This document shows positions 24,001-34,045 of a stretch of 64,000 nucleotides of DNA, piece by piece; position 1 is the first letter of the stretch; each line of letters opens with the position of its first letter. The DNA comes from Sorghum bicolor (lineage: Eukaryota > Streptophyta > Magnoliopsida > Poales > Poaceae). The DNA lies in assembly GCF_000003195.3 (NCBI RefSeq), contig NC_012870.2:49976396-50040395 (forward strand), read 5' to 3'. The position numbers were made by a program, and so were the translations under genes. The notes beneath the pieces were generated by a model that saw only the letters and a list, made by a program, of their open reading frames with translations, did not search any database and was not told the DNA's origin.

Positions 24001-24234
24001 ATAAGATTGGTGGGATCTGGATCCCCTAACGGACCAAGACATTGGAGGTGTGGCTGATCGGTAGGGATGACAATTTTATTGGACAGATCCTAATGGTTTT
24101 CAAGGTAGAAGAAGAACAAAGAAAGAAAAAGAAAAAATGTTCAGTAAAATAAATTGCGGATGAACAGGGATACGGTAAAAGCACAGGAGGTGGAATGAAG
24201 AACTAATCTCAGGAACGGTGAAGTTGATGGCCAT
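21052..24234 (-). pseudogene. A1 antisense intron-containing gene: plant mobile domain protein with coiled coil
   Basis: The ATG at 24234 (MAINFTVPE) is followed by an intron 24207-24090 whose donor reads ATTAGT (probably a mutated GT) and whose acceptor is ATTAG. Exon 2 (24089 on) holds the plant mobile domain (PF10536-like): WFLRVSHSNEVQW, FWSDTLNAFVFG, SPTLADVVMLTGLDV, GPWWFINMWL. GT-AG introns follow at 22633-22556, 22354-22284, 21904-21831 and 21741-21667 (71-78 nt), and the exon phases join. The middle is Lys/Arg- and Pro/Glu-rich with QPE repeats. The last exon (21666-21052) is a Glu/Gln/Leu-rich coiled coil (VKLEELSALLHQD onward). Damage: a frameshift near 23400, TGA at 23140 and TAG at 22942. 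Host PMD proteins (MAIN/MAIL1) act in the nucleus in gene and transposon silencing. The role of this one is unknown. Confidence 0.8.
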
Positions 24235-24384
24235 CTCCTCACGAAAAGGATGATCGAAGGCTTCGAGGTTGGTGAAGAAGGGCCTTTGTTGGGGTTCTTG
24301 GAGATCTCGAACAGCGCCGCCGCCAGGAAAGTGGAGTTGGAACTGTGGAATGATGCGATGGAGAAGGAGTACCCGAGAAGGAAC

Positions 24385-24392
24385 TATTTATA
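24385..24392 (-). promoter_or_regulatory. TATA box of the A1 antisense gene
   Basis: On the minus strand TATAAATA lies in tcctataaatagttcc, about 150 nt upstream of the antisense ATG at 24234. It matches the plant TATA consensus and supports an internal promoter independent of the LTR. Confidence 0.6.
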
Positions 24393-24531
24393 GGACAAAA
24401 TGGGCAAGGGTAAATCTGACTTATCACTTCACCGTATCCGTAAAATCTGAAAATACTCAGGAAGATATGGTAACTGTTCGCACGGTAATCAAGGGATTGT
24501 GCAGGTGATTTGACGGGAAGCGGTCGTGATT

Positions 24532-24739
24532 TGGAGATATTTTACTGTGCGAGATTTCCTGGTCGGTCCATCGGCAGCGCCTTGTAACGGTAATATTGCC
24601 GATGGGCGGATAAAGTGGGGATATCCGTTTGGGAAGATAAGATACTTTACTGACAGGACATCCTGGTCGGTCCATCGGCATGTCTCTGTAACGGTAACAT
24701 TGCCGATGGGCGACTAAAGTGGAGATGTCCGTTTGGGAG
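24532..24739. repeat. 104-bp tandem duplication upstream of the antisense promoter
   Basis: ggtcggtccatcggca occurs at 24561 and again at 24665. The flanks (ttgccgatgggcg, aaagtgg, tccgtttggga) repeat in the same order. It lies between the antisense TATA box and the 3' LTR, that is, upstream of the antisense gene. Confidence 0.8.
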
Positions 24740-24896
24740 GTTGAGGATTTCGAGGAATCTGCGAAGGAAACGAACCAAGATTGTTCAGATTAAGGTTGTC
24801 GGTTACCAAATTGGGAGAATTAATTGCGGAAAGGCATCATTACTGCAGAGAATTTCGGAGCATTAATGATTTCATACTCCGAAATTGGGAGGCATG
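24740..24896 (+). other. A1 3' untranslated end with polypurine tract
   Basis: There is no gene. The purine-rich gaaattgggagg (24881-24892) sits 4 bp before the 3' LTR and is the likely plus-strand primer site. Confidence 0.6.
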
Positions 24897-25555
24897 TGTT
24901 GACACCGTTTTTGGACACGTACCCAGGATCGTTAGAGTGTAGATCGGCAAGAAAGGACAATAGTGACTGGTCTGCAGGAGAATTGCCGATAAGGGTGGTT
25001 GCCGATGAGGAGCCAGTATTAATCGTTGCCGATGGGGAGTCTGCCAATGACATAGAAGGAAGACTTGGAGGTTGCCAATTGATCCGTGGTGGTGTCCCAG
25101 CTTGTCACGGCAGGATAGTTTTATGTTTTCCATAGTTACTTAAATCGTTTTATACACGGATTCTGTTTAAATTTGGAATTCGAATTCTAGTCGTGTCTGG
25201 TTGTAGCTCTTTTAGCAGGGTATAAATGTAGACCCTAGGGCCTTGTAATCGATACATCTATCAATCAACCAAACACAAGTTTTTACTCATATTCCAGTAT
25301 CTACTTTTTCGACGACTTTGTCATATTTTCCATTTTCGTTACGAGTTCTTAGGAGTTCGTCGACTTAAGCTCGGCGTATTCTCAAGTTCCGCGTGAATAC
25401 CTCTTGGCCGTGACATCCGGGCGCATCGCTGTTGTCGGGACCAAAGTATTCGAGTTATCACCTTTGCCGATAGTAAGGTCAAATCGGCTTGCACGCCTTA
25501 ACGTTTAAATCAGGTATTAGCCCTTTGTGTTTGCAGATCAGCTTTTGCATCAACA
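24897..25555 (+). repeat. 3' LTR of A1 (659 bp)
   Basis: It starts TGTTGACACCGTTTTTGG and ends GCATCAACA, followed by TSD cctag. It lacks 50 bp present in the 5' LTR after gccgatgagga. The TATA box is at 25221-25227. Confidence 0.95.
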
Positions 25556-25560
25556 CCTAG

Positions 25561-25780
25561 GGCTACCACAACAATCCGTAGGATTCGGTGTAATTCTAGG
25601 TAATTACAAGACTAAACACCATGTCTAATCTATTAATTACTACTCTAGCGTTGCAAATAATATATCAGTTGATGCAAGCGGGAATCCAATAAATAACTTG
25701 AATGTAAATAAAAGTAATTAAAGAACTCGGGAATTATGAATTGAAGAACTTGGAGAATGATGAAGAACGAACCAGTTGCT
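25561..25780 (-). repeat. LTR of H, middle segment
   Basis: Continuation of the H LTR between A1 and solo LTR B3. AT-rich, no gene. Its last 5 bp, ttgct, are the B3 target site. Confidence 0.6.
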
Positions 25781-27434
25781 TGTTGGGTATTCTTAACGTC
25801 ATTACCAAAAGTAGACTTAGTTTTCTAATTCTGATAATGGCGCCAAAAATGCCAAACCTATCCCTCATACCACTTAAGCCAAGTTGTCATCCCCAGCATG
25901 ACATGAGAGACGCGGTATTGAAATATGCAATTGCTCATCTAAATAAATAATAAATGGGATCTGCAAGCACACAGATTAATACTGATGTAGCATTTTAACC
26001 GGGAAGTATTCCAGGTATCGTTATTTATATTTTTACCGCTGGGAAGGGATTAGTAACCATCAATGTTGATTATAGAATGGAATATAGAATTGAGTATCTA
26101 TCATTGCATGTATAATTGAGATCATTTATCTAACTCTTTCATACACGGATAAGTGTCACATAAAGGATATATAAAGTAATGAATAGTGACAAAGATAATT
26201 AATCTGATCAGCATAACTTAGCCACATAATAAATATGATAAGCACCTCAATTAGATATTCTAGCAAGTCATTAGCATGGTATTAGGACGAACTAGAAGAA
26301 TATTTCCTAAGTTATTCACAACTATATAGTCTAGCATTATCATAGTTAGTGCAAGTATACTTAACAATCATTGCGAGACAAGACTACGCCATGCATAGTG
26401 ATACTAGCAAGGAATATGAGAAACATCGCAATCACTCCCCTATAATAATGTTGCTCTACCAGCCCAATACACGAGAGGGGGACTATATAACAATCAATGA
26501 AGCTGTCACTATCACGAACTACCCCACGATCTGGCATATTGGGTACAATCGCAGATAAATACGGTAGAAGCACCACGCCTACACAATATCTATCATTTAC
26601 CCATGGATCCGATGGATAAACGCTATACGATTCTAAACATGTATATAATTCCAATCTAACTAAGCCAAGTATATAACTATGATAAACTAAGAACAATATA
26701 ATCTTGAACATAAACAAGTAGAGCAAAGTCATAAGCAATATATTGAAATAGAACAAAGTCATATTCATAATATTGAAGAACAAAGATGAACAATTGAAGA
26801 ACAATAGAGAATTACCACGAATCCTCTTGACAGATCTGGAAACCAATCGAAGATTGACTCCTTCTTGTTTTAATCCTATGTAGCTATGCTAATCTAGATG
26901 TCTAATTGATGTGGCGGCTCTAGGCTTGATCAGAGGCTTCTTCTCCCTTGATGAATAATGAATTAGGGTTGAGAGGCGCTCTCCTCTAGGGGCTAGGGGG
27001 TCTGGTTTTATAGTCCCTCCAAGTGAATATGGGGCGTCAGATCAAACCGACATTGATTGAACGGTTATCCTTGATCCTTTAGGTCGGTGGAGCGTAATCC
27101 CGAAAAAGAGTCCTGATTGAACTCTGAAGGGGGGCGGGCGCTCTGGTCCTCAAGGCGGGCGCCCTGGGCCAGGCCCCGTTCGGCCTCCGCTTCGTTCTCG
27201 TGGCTTCTGGAGTCTTCTAGATGTAAGATAATTGCGCGGCACATTAATATCTCTTTGTAATCCTGACGTGTGGGCCTTTCTTCCGTATTTCCTGATAACC
27301 CCCTGCAGTAATAGACAAACACCAAAACTCATGGAATTCTGTCAAATAAAACCCTAAGTCTGGATGTTGATTTCATTAGGATCCTTTTCTTTGTTTATTT
27401 GATAATTAAATTTGATACTTAAGGACCGTCAACA
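25781..27434 (-). repeat. B3: solo LTR of the B family (1654 bp)
   Basis: On the minus strand TGTTGACGGTCCTTAAG ... AGAATACCCAACA, with a perfect TSD ttgct (25776-25780 and 27435-27439). No internal sequence remains, so the two LTRs of the original insertion have recombined. Confidence 0.93.
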
Positions 27435-27439
27435 TTGCT

Positions 27440-27728
27440 GCAAAAGTACAATGTTGAGGAAGATCTGACAGATCCAGCTCCTCCTCCGCTCTCCTCTTCT
27501 CTCTCCCTATTTTCTAGATTACAACCAGAACTAGCTAGAACTAGAACTAGATGAACTAGAACTAGAACTAGATGAACTAGAAGGATCCTCTCTACTTGGA
27601 TGAATAATTGAAACCCTAGCTTTGATTTTGTAGAAGAGATGATGCCTCCTCTAGGGGCCAGGGGGCCTGCTTATATAGCCCCTCCAAATGAATATGAGCC
27701 GTCGGATCAAACCGACCTTAATCGCACG
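27440..27728 (-). repeat. LTR of H, outer segment (truncated)
   Basis: It carries the promoter region: TATA type gcttatatagcc (27669-27680) and TCGGATCAAACCGA (27702-27715). A simple repeat of aactagaactagatg lies at 27527-27582. The expected outer few hundred bp are missing: at about 27728 it abuts an unrelated Tat integrase fragment. Confidence 0.65.
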
Positions 27729-27872
27729 ATCAGTTGATGGTGTGCTCCTTAAGTGTCTCAACCAAAAAGAAGCTAAGGTTTTGATGGGAGAGATTCATGA
27801 AGGAGTTTGTGGTACTCATTAGTCTGCTCATAAGATGAAGTGGATGATTAGAAGAGCTGGTTATTTTTGGCC
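27729..27872 (+). pseudogene. J: Tat-type integrase zinc-domain scrap
   Basis: The plus-strand reading VDGVLLKCL ... MGEIHEGVCGTH ... MKWMIRRAGYFWP aligns with A1 integrase 19690-19830 but is clearly diverged, so it is another family. An in-frame TAG replaces the codon after the second His. The fragment ends where the LTR of I begins. Confidence 0.75.
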
Positions 27873-29353
27873 TGTTGACGGTCGATAACGTCAACTTTTA
27901 TTATAACTATAAACCTGGAGGAGAACATGAATACACACTAGTATAGGGTTTAAACTTTAAACTAACAATTTCCACGAGTTTTGTATATTCTATATTTTCC
28001 AGGGTCAATTTCAGGAAAGCTACAAAATAGGGACTCTAATGCAAATTAAACACGGAAACGTATCCGCCAGAGGAAACAACGCGAGAGGATTCAGGAATAC
28101 TCTGGAAGAGACCCGATGCGAGGGGGGAGGCAGCCGCCACCAGGTGGGGCTGGCCGGACCCACCCTAGCGTCGGCCGCACCCCTGCTCTATGGTTTGGTG
28201 CCCCCCATCTAAAAGCTTCCTCCACCGCCTTTCAGGACTCATCTCGGCCCTTGGTTAAGTCGGTTTGATCCGACAACGCGCGCGACTCCCACTTGGCGTT
28301 GGTCTGGAGCGCAAGTGTTCGGTAATAGTTCTAGTTCTACTTTATAGTATTTCATTGTATATTAGGGAGACTTTATTCTTAATAGATTCATACGTTCTTA
28401 ATTACATTAGTCATTGTCTACTTTGATTTTATGTATAGGATAGTTGGTTTGATCTTATTGAATTCATGTAATTGCTTGTATAGCGTTTACCTAATCGATC
28501 GTTGGGTAGATGATAGACAATATGTAGATGTGGTGTCTAGATATCTTGTTTGTCTGTGAGTGCCCCCGGATGTGTCGGGTCGTGTGGTAGTCTGCGTAGG
28601 TGATAGCTGCGTTAGTTCCTTTATAGTCCACCCTCTTACGTAGGCTAGCATGGGCGCGGTCATGAAGGCGGTGACGGTTGCGTCTTAAAACCCTCACTAG
28701 TTGATGACTCTTTACATATAATTATGACATAGGGTTGACTTAACAATGATTTCTAGATGTAATTGCACTAATTAGAGTTATTCGTTGGCGTAGTTATAAC
28801 ATTATCTTAGATTCAACTCCCTAGTTTATCCATTGGCTAACTATTATTATGACTAGTAGATGCTCTGATGATTATCCTATGATACTTGATGATTATGCTA
28901 TCACTATTATTTATCATTATTTATTTTATGACCTCTGTGTGTTATGAGTAGATTGTAGGACTTAGGTAATATCATTTATTCATTCTTATCAATATAATAG
29001 ATATAGTTTAACCCTTAGCCTTCCCAGTGGTATAAATATAAATCGACGACCTAGAGACTTCCATAGGTAAAATGCTACAACGGTATAATTATCTGTCTGC
29101 TTGCAGAACCCATTTAGTTTACAATTATATTCATATCTTTTATTTCTGCCTAGTCACAATAGTACATATGAATCTATAAATTCCTAGCAATATAGTTAGG
29201 GATGACAACCTACTTCATGTTTAGGAATATTAATAATTAAGGAAGTGGCTAGTTGCTAATTGACAAGTTAATTATATACCGTGCATTTCTTGTGTTGTTA
29301 CTAGGAGTTGGGTTTATCTCTGTTTTTAGTGATGACGGTAGTAAATGTCAACA
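27873..29353 (+). repeat. 5' LTR of I (1481 bp)
   Basis: It begins TGTTGACGGTCGATAACG and ends GTAAATGTCAACA. TCGGTTTGATCCGA is at 28260-28273. The same 5' terminus recurs at 41834 (3' LTR). The R/U5 part resembles the B LTR in layout but is diverged. Confidence 0.9.
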
Positions 29354-29361
29354 AGCATTTT

Positions 29362-29379
29362 TGGCGCCGTTGCCGGAGA
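29362..29379 (+). other. primer binding site of I
   Basis: TGGCGCCGTTGCCGGAGA, 8 bp after the LTR, is the primer type of Athila-like elements. It differs by one base from that of B1 and C. Confidence 0.8.
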
Positions 29380-29504
29380 AGGCACAATAAACTTAGGATA
29401 TATTGATAAAATATATATGAATAAAGTTATATTACCAATCAATTTCTACTCAATCAGGTACACCCTTCGTCGTTACCATTTTCTTATCTTATGCAGGGTG
29501 ATGA

Positions 29505-30925
29505 ATGAATGGTTTTGCTCTTCCAAGAAACTTTATTAAAGATCCAGAGAAACTCCTTAGGAAGAAGAAGTTTGTAGAAGCAAGGAACAAATTCGAATCA
29601 CCATCAAGAACACCCTCTGCTTCTCAAGCTAGTCCTTTAGAGGAGCTAGCTTCAACATTGGAAGAGGAATTTGAAGAACAAGCAGAAGAGTTAGGAGGAA
29701 ACCTAGCTCCTGTGTTTGAAGATATGGCTGAGAAGACATTGCGAGAGTTCTCTGCCCCAACAATAGCAAACATTCAGACTGGACCAGCAGTCAACACTGG
29801 GGAGAATGGATTCGAGCTCAAGCCTGCTCTCATCACCAAGGTTCAAGCCAGCCAATTCTGCATAAAAGCTCATGAAGATGCAAGTGCAGACTTACAACAC
29901 TTTCTGGAGATTTGCAGCACCTTCATGATCAGTGGAGTACCAAAGGATACTATCTTACTCTATCTTTTCCCGTTCTCATTATTGGGGAAAGCCAAGTAGT
30001 GGTTCTACACCAACAAGGACAAGCACAATACATGGGACCATTGCTGACAGCTTTCCTCGTGAAATTCTTTCCTACTGCCAAGACAAATGCTCTGCTTGGG
30101 AAGATTTCAAGTTTCCAACAACAACATGATGAATCATTCACTGAATCATAGGAAAGATTCTAGAACTACATTGAAGACTGTCCTCATCATTGAATAGAGG
30201 AGTGCCTGTTAATGCAAACTTTCTATCACGGGCTCATCTCGAGTACCCGTGAGTCTATTGATGCTGCAGCTAGGGGAGCTTTCTTGTCACTTAAGCTCTC
30301 GGACGCTAAAGCACTTTTTGAGAAGATGGCCTCAAACTCTACATGCAATGAAGAACGTACTGAATCTAGGAAGAAAGGAGGAGGAATCCATCATCTCAAG
30401 GAAGCTGACATGGTCACTACCAAGCTAGACCTCATCATGAAGAAGCTCGACATAGATAAGAAGGAACTCATGCATATCAATGATTCCCATATGACATGTG
30501 AAGAATGTGGAGGCTACGGGCACTCAGCTACCAGTTGCCCTACACTACAATAGAATGTGAACTTCATCAACAATAACACTTACTATCGTTCTCAACAAAA
30601 TCAAGGCTGGAATCAACAACCTCAACAAGGTAATTACCAAGGTAATAACCAAGGTAATAACCAAGGAAATAATTTTAATAATAATTTTCCACCTTTAAGA
30701 GAATTATTTGCTAACCAATCCAAACTGCTAGATCAAAATACTAGGAAACTAGCAACAAATGATAAAACTTTAGAAAACATACATACTAGGATGGATACAT
30801 TTGCTTGTGCTATAAAGAATCAACATAGTTTCAATAAAATGTTAGAATCACAATTAGCACAATTAGCTGCTGTTGTACCTCTGTTAGAGAAAGGCAAGAT
30901 TCCAGGCCAACCAGATGATCTATAA
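29505..30925 (+). pseudogene. I gag
   Basis: The ATG at 29505 gives MNGFALPRNF. An acidic linker is followed by the capsid part with HLQHFLEIC-like QHFLEICSTFMISGVPKD and LFPFSLLGKAK (to 29996). A TAG at 29997 replaces a codon that is Gln in B. A frameshift lies between 30000 and 30212. The zinc knuckle CEECGGYGHSATSC is at about 30498-30540. An Asn/Gln-rich spacer with NYQGNNQGNNQGN follows (30630-30680), then a TAA at 30923. It is homologous to the B1 and B4 Gag. Confidence 0.8.
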
Positions 30926-32382
30926 ACTACAAACCTTGTTGATATTCACAATGCCACTCAATGTTATATTGAGCCTGCAGATGTACAATGGATTGACCAC
31001 TCTCTACCAGAGAAGATGGGAGACCCTGGAAGACTTGTCATTCCTATCTCCATAGGATGCTACAACTTTCCAGAGGCTATCTGTGACTTTGGCGCAAGTG
31101 TCAACATTATACCCAAGGTAATTTATGAGAAAATATTAAATGATTCCTTGTTGTAAACAAATATGCGTTTGCAGCTTGCAGATCAGTCCATTGGCTACCC
31201 CAAGGGAGTATTAGAAGAAGTTGTCATTAGAGTGGGGCAATCATATGTCCCAGTTGACTTCGTGGTCATGGAGACAGGAGTAGATGAGAAGGCACCAATC
31301 ATTTTGGGAGGACCATTCTTATGCACAACAAAAGCCATCATCTATACGGAGCATGCCAAGATTGTCCTATCCATCAAGGACAAGAAAGAGAGATTTGCAT
31401 TCAAGAACCGCGACCTGAAAGTTCCTGCAGCCCCGAAGCAATTCTACCAACAAGGAAAGCAAGAGCATCAACCAGTATCAAAGAAGAAGAACAATAGAAG
31501 ATGGAGGAAGACCAAGCAGGCAAAAACTGCTCAATTGATCACCGCTGTCAACACTGAGAATGATCATATGCTACCCAAGCCATGTCCAACCAAGAGAGGT
31601 GATCCAGGAGTTCCAATCATTGACTGCACAATCAACAACACCGCCTTCCCTTACACCGTCTCCGACACTAGATCAGGCTGCAACGTAATGTCAAAACAGG
31701 TATATGATGAATTATTTGATTTACCTTTATACCCAACACATATTCAATTGCAGATGGTGGATCAATCATTAAGATTCCCAGAAGGAATAGTCAAGGATGT
31801 AATGGTAAGAATTCAAGAATATCATATACATGCAGATTTTCTAGTGCTTGACTTGCAGGGAGACGATAAGATTGTGATCCTCTAGGGGAGACCGTTCCTC
31901 TACACAGCCAAAGCCAACATTTACATCAGATCAGGGCATATCCTTTTCAACCTACCTCCCGGAAAGGTACACTATCAATTCAGAACATATGTAACCATGA
32001 GCAAACTAGGAAGGAATGCAATAGGAGAAGACGCCAAGCCCATCGTCAGGCTACCTGGCCTCACTATGGATGGGAAGATTTTCCTGGCAAGATTGTGAAA
32101 TATGAAGACTGCGTCATGGAATAAGAAGAGAACACGCACACACCCCGATGGAGTGAGTGGGCCACAGAAGCTGAAAGGATGGACCAGATCGCCAAGAAAG
32201 AGAAAGAGGAGATCTTAGCCCGATTAGAAGCCTAGGAGAAGGAGAACAAAACTGAAGAATTGGAACTAGAGAAGGAAGAAGCAAAAGAGACAGAAGCAAG
32301 ATGGGAGAAAGACGCACATACAGCATCACCACAAGACGGGGAGTTGACTGAGGTTACCTCGGACAATGAACCCACTGAGTAA
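30926..32382 (+). pseudogene. I tandem protease-like domains and charged tail
   Basis: The first retropepsin-like domain has CDFGASVNIIPKVIYE (Asp codon at 31085) and PIILGGPFL (about 31290). The second has SDTRSGCNVMSKQVYDELF (Asp at 31664) and, past a TAG at 31883, GRPFLYTAKANIYI. The catalytic Gly after DT is Arg here. A Glu/Lys-rich probable coiled coil (32165-32330) ends at a TGA..TAA cluster near 32382. No RT motif follows. B1 and B4 have the same double domain. Confidence 0.7.
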
Positions 32383-34045
32383 GTCCTCTCCATTATCTAA
32401 GTCCCGTCGGTAGACTTTAAATTCCGTACCCTAGCCATAAGGTCAGAGTGGTAGTTATCTAATTAAATTAGCATGCATTAGTAATTTGCTTTAATACATT
32501 TAGTAGCATATTTATTTCTCTTGGCATATTAATACAAAATACAAACAAATATTTACTGGTTTAATTACTGCATCATAAATACCAAAGCCCCATGTGAATA
32601 AACTTATGGTAACCCCATAGGAATATTTACTGTGGTGGCGTAAAATATATATAAAATAAATAGCATTCATATCTATTTTATGCATCATAAATAGAAAATT
32701 AAAAAAGAAGATAAATTTGAAATCCTGCTTAAATCAGACAACATTAAATTTAGCTCATATGAATAATTTCTCATTGGCTGACCGCTAACCCATTATTAAA
32801 TACAATCCTCGAGTTTTGGTTTTCTTGTTGGAGTATGACTATGCAGGAATGACATCATACCAAGGAGAGAGTCTATCAGTGGCACCCACCGGATTCGCTA
32901 CTAGCTAGCTCACTCTGAAGAACATCAACACCAAGTATTGCAAACATCCAGCTTGGGGGAGGAGCATCCCCTAGTTATTAGGTAATTATACCTAAGCGAT
33001 TATTGAGTCTATATAGTTATAAAATACCAAAAATATGTGGGCACATGAAGGTCCACGAGTCATAGAGTCTTTTGTGAGTTCATAATTAGTTAAGTGATAG
33101 AATCTGTTTAGAGTCAGTCTAAACTAGAGCTAAATAAAAATTGATGAACATTTGAATGTTGTCTTGGAAATGATGAATAGTTGCTCTATTCTTTACAAGT
33201 ACCTAGATTCCAATGTTAGATTTTCTCGAGTTTTAGACATTACTATTTTAATTCGAAGATTTACTCTAAACCTGCAATTTGTGGAGGCATAAGCTTGAGC
33301 TAAGTCTAGGTAGTTGGTTGATATGATCATTGAAAGTCTGAGCTGCTATTTATCTTATTCCTAGCATTACTAACTTCTAGAGATTTATTTTGAAAACCTA
33401 AAACCTACATGATGAGCTCTTCTATGACAAAGTGTTAATTCCTACCAAAGCCTTATATAATACACATTTAGAGTTAGGAAGACATTTGCACATTTATGCT
33501 TCTTGCTCTACATTGAGTTCAGTCAACCTTTGTCGTATACCTTATGAAAGTCTTGACATGACTTCTAAATCAAGATCACATACACACTCTAGCTCATATA
33601 TGCATTATTCCTACACTGGGAGTAAACACCAATAATTAACCTATAAGATAACCCTTGTCATTAATATTCTAAGTTCTTGTTATTACCTCTCTGATCATTT
33701 ATGGTATTTAAAGGATACATGTGGCTATGCAAAAATATAAAAGAAGAAAAGGGAGTAAAAGATGGACAATGTCCCAAAAATGATTCTGCAGAGACTTTGA
33801 GACATAGTGCTTAACTTGATTGTTCTGTCTTCTGATTACTCAAGACTCAAGCAAAAGCTGTAAATCCCCATGGTTAAGGGTAAAATGGGTAAGTTTGAAG
33901 ATTAGAACAAGTATTGACTAATTCAGAGGAGAATTATTGTTTGGAAGCATGTGTACTTGGAAAGAATGAAAATAATGTACCAACATTTGATCCAAATACA
34001 TTTACTTCTTACGCTCAGTTTACCAAGGGACTGGCAAAAGGTAAG
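32383..34045 (+). other. untranslated 3' region of I with internal PPT-like site
   Basis: There is no gene. A conserved block at 32586-32652 (gccccatgtgaata ... tttactgtggtggcg) is shared with B4 and B1. A polypurine-like agcttgggggagga is at 32950-32963. The last bases, gtaag, are the B4 target site. Confidence 0.65.

Larger units (their letters stand above)
13205..25555 (+). mobile_element. Element A1: complete Tat-lineage Ty3/gypsy element with antisense PMD gene
   Basis: A 12,351-bp element bounded by LTRs at 13205-13913 and 24897-25555, with a perfect 5-bp TSD cctag (13200-13204 and 25556-25560). Order: PBS, gag, protease, RT-RNase H, second RNase H, integrase, twin hairpins, antisense gene, PPT. 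By eye the LTRs differ at about 16 of 659 aligned positions plus one 50-bp deletion in the 3' LTR, so this is a fairly recent insertion. All sense ORFs carry stops or frameshifts. The element is strongly enriched for CCGAT/ATCGG. Confidence 0.95.

Noticed and set aside
30000..30200. Possible programmed frameshift in I gag
   Set aside because: It is accompanied by an in-frame TAG and further stops, and B1 and B4 show no frame change here, so decay is the simpler reading.
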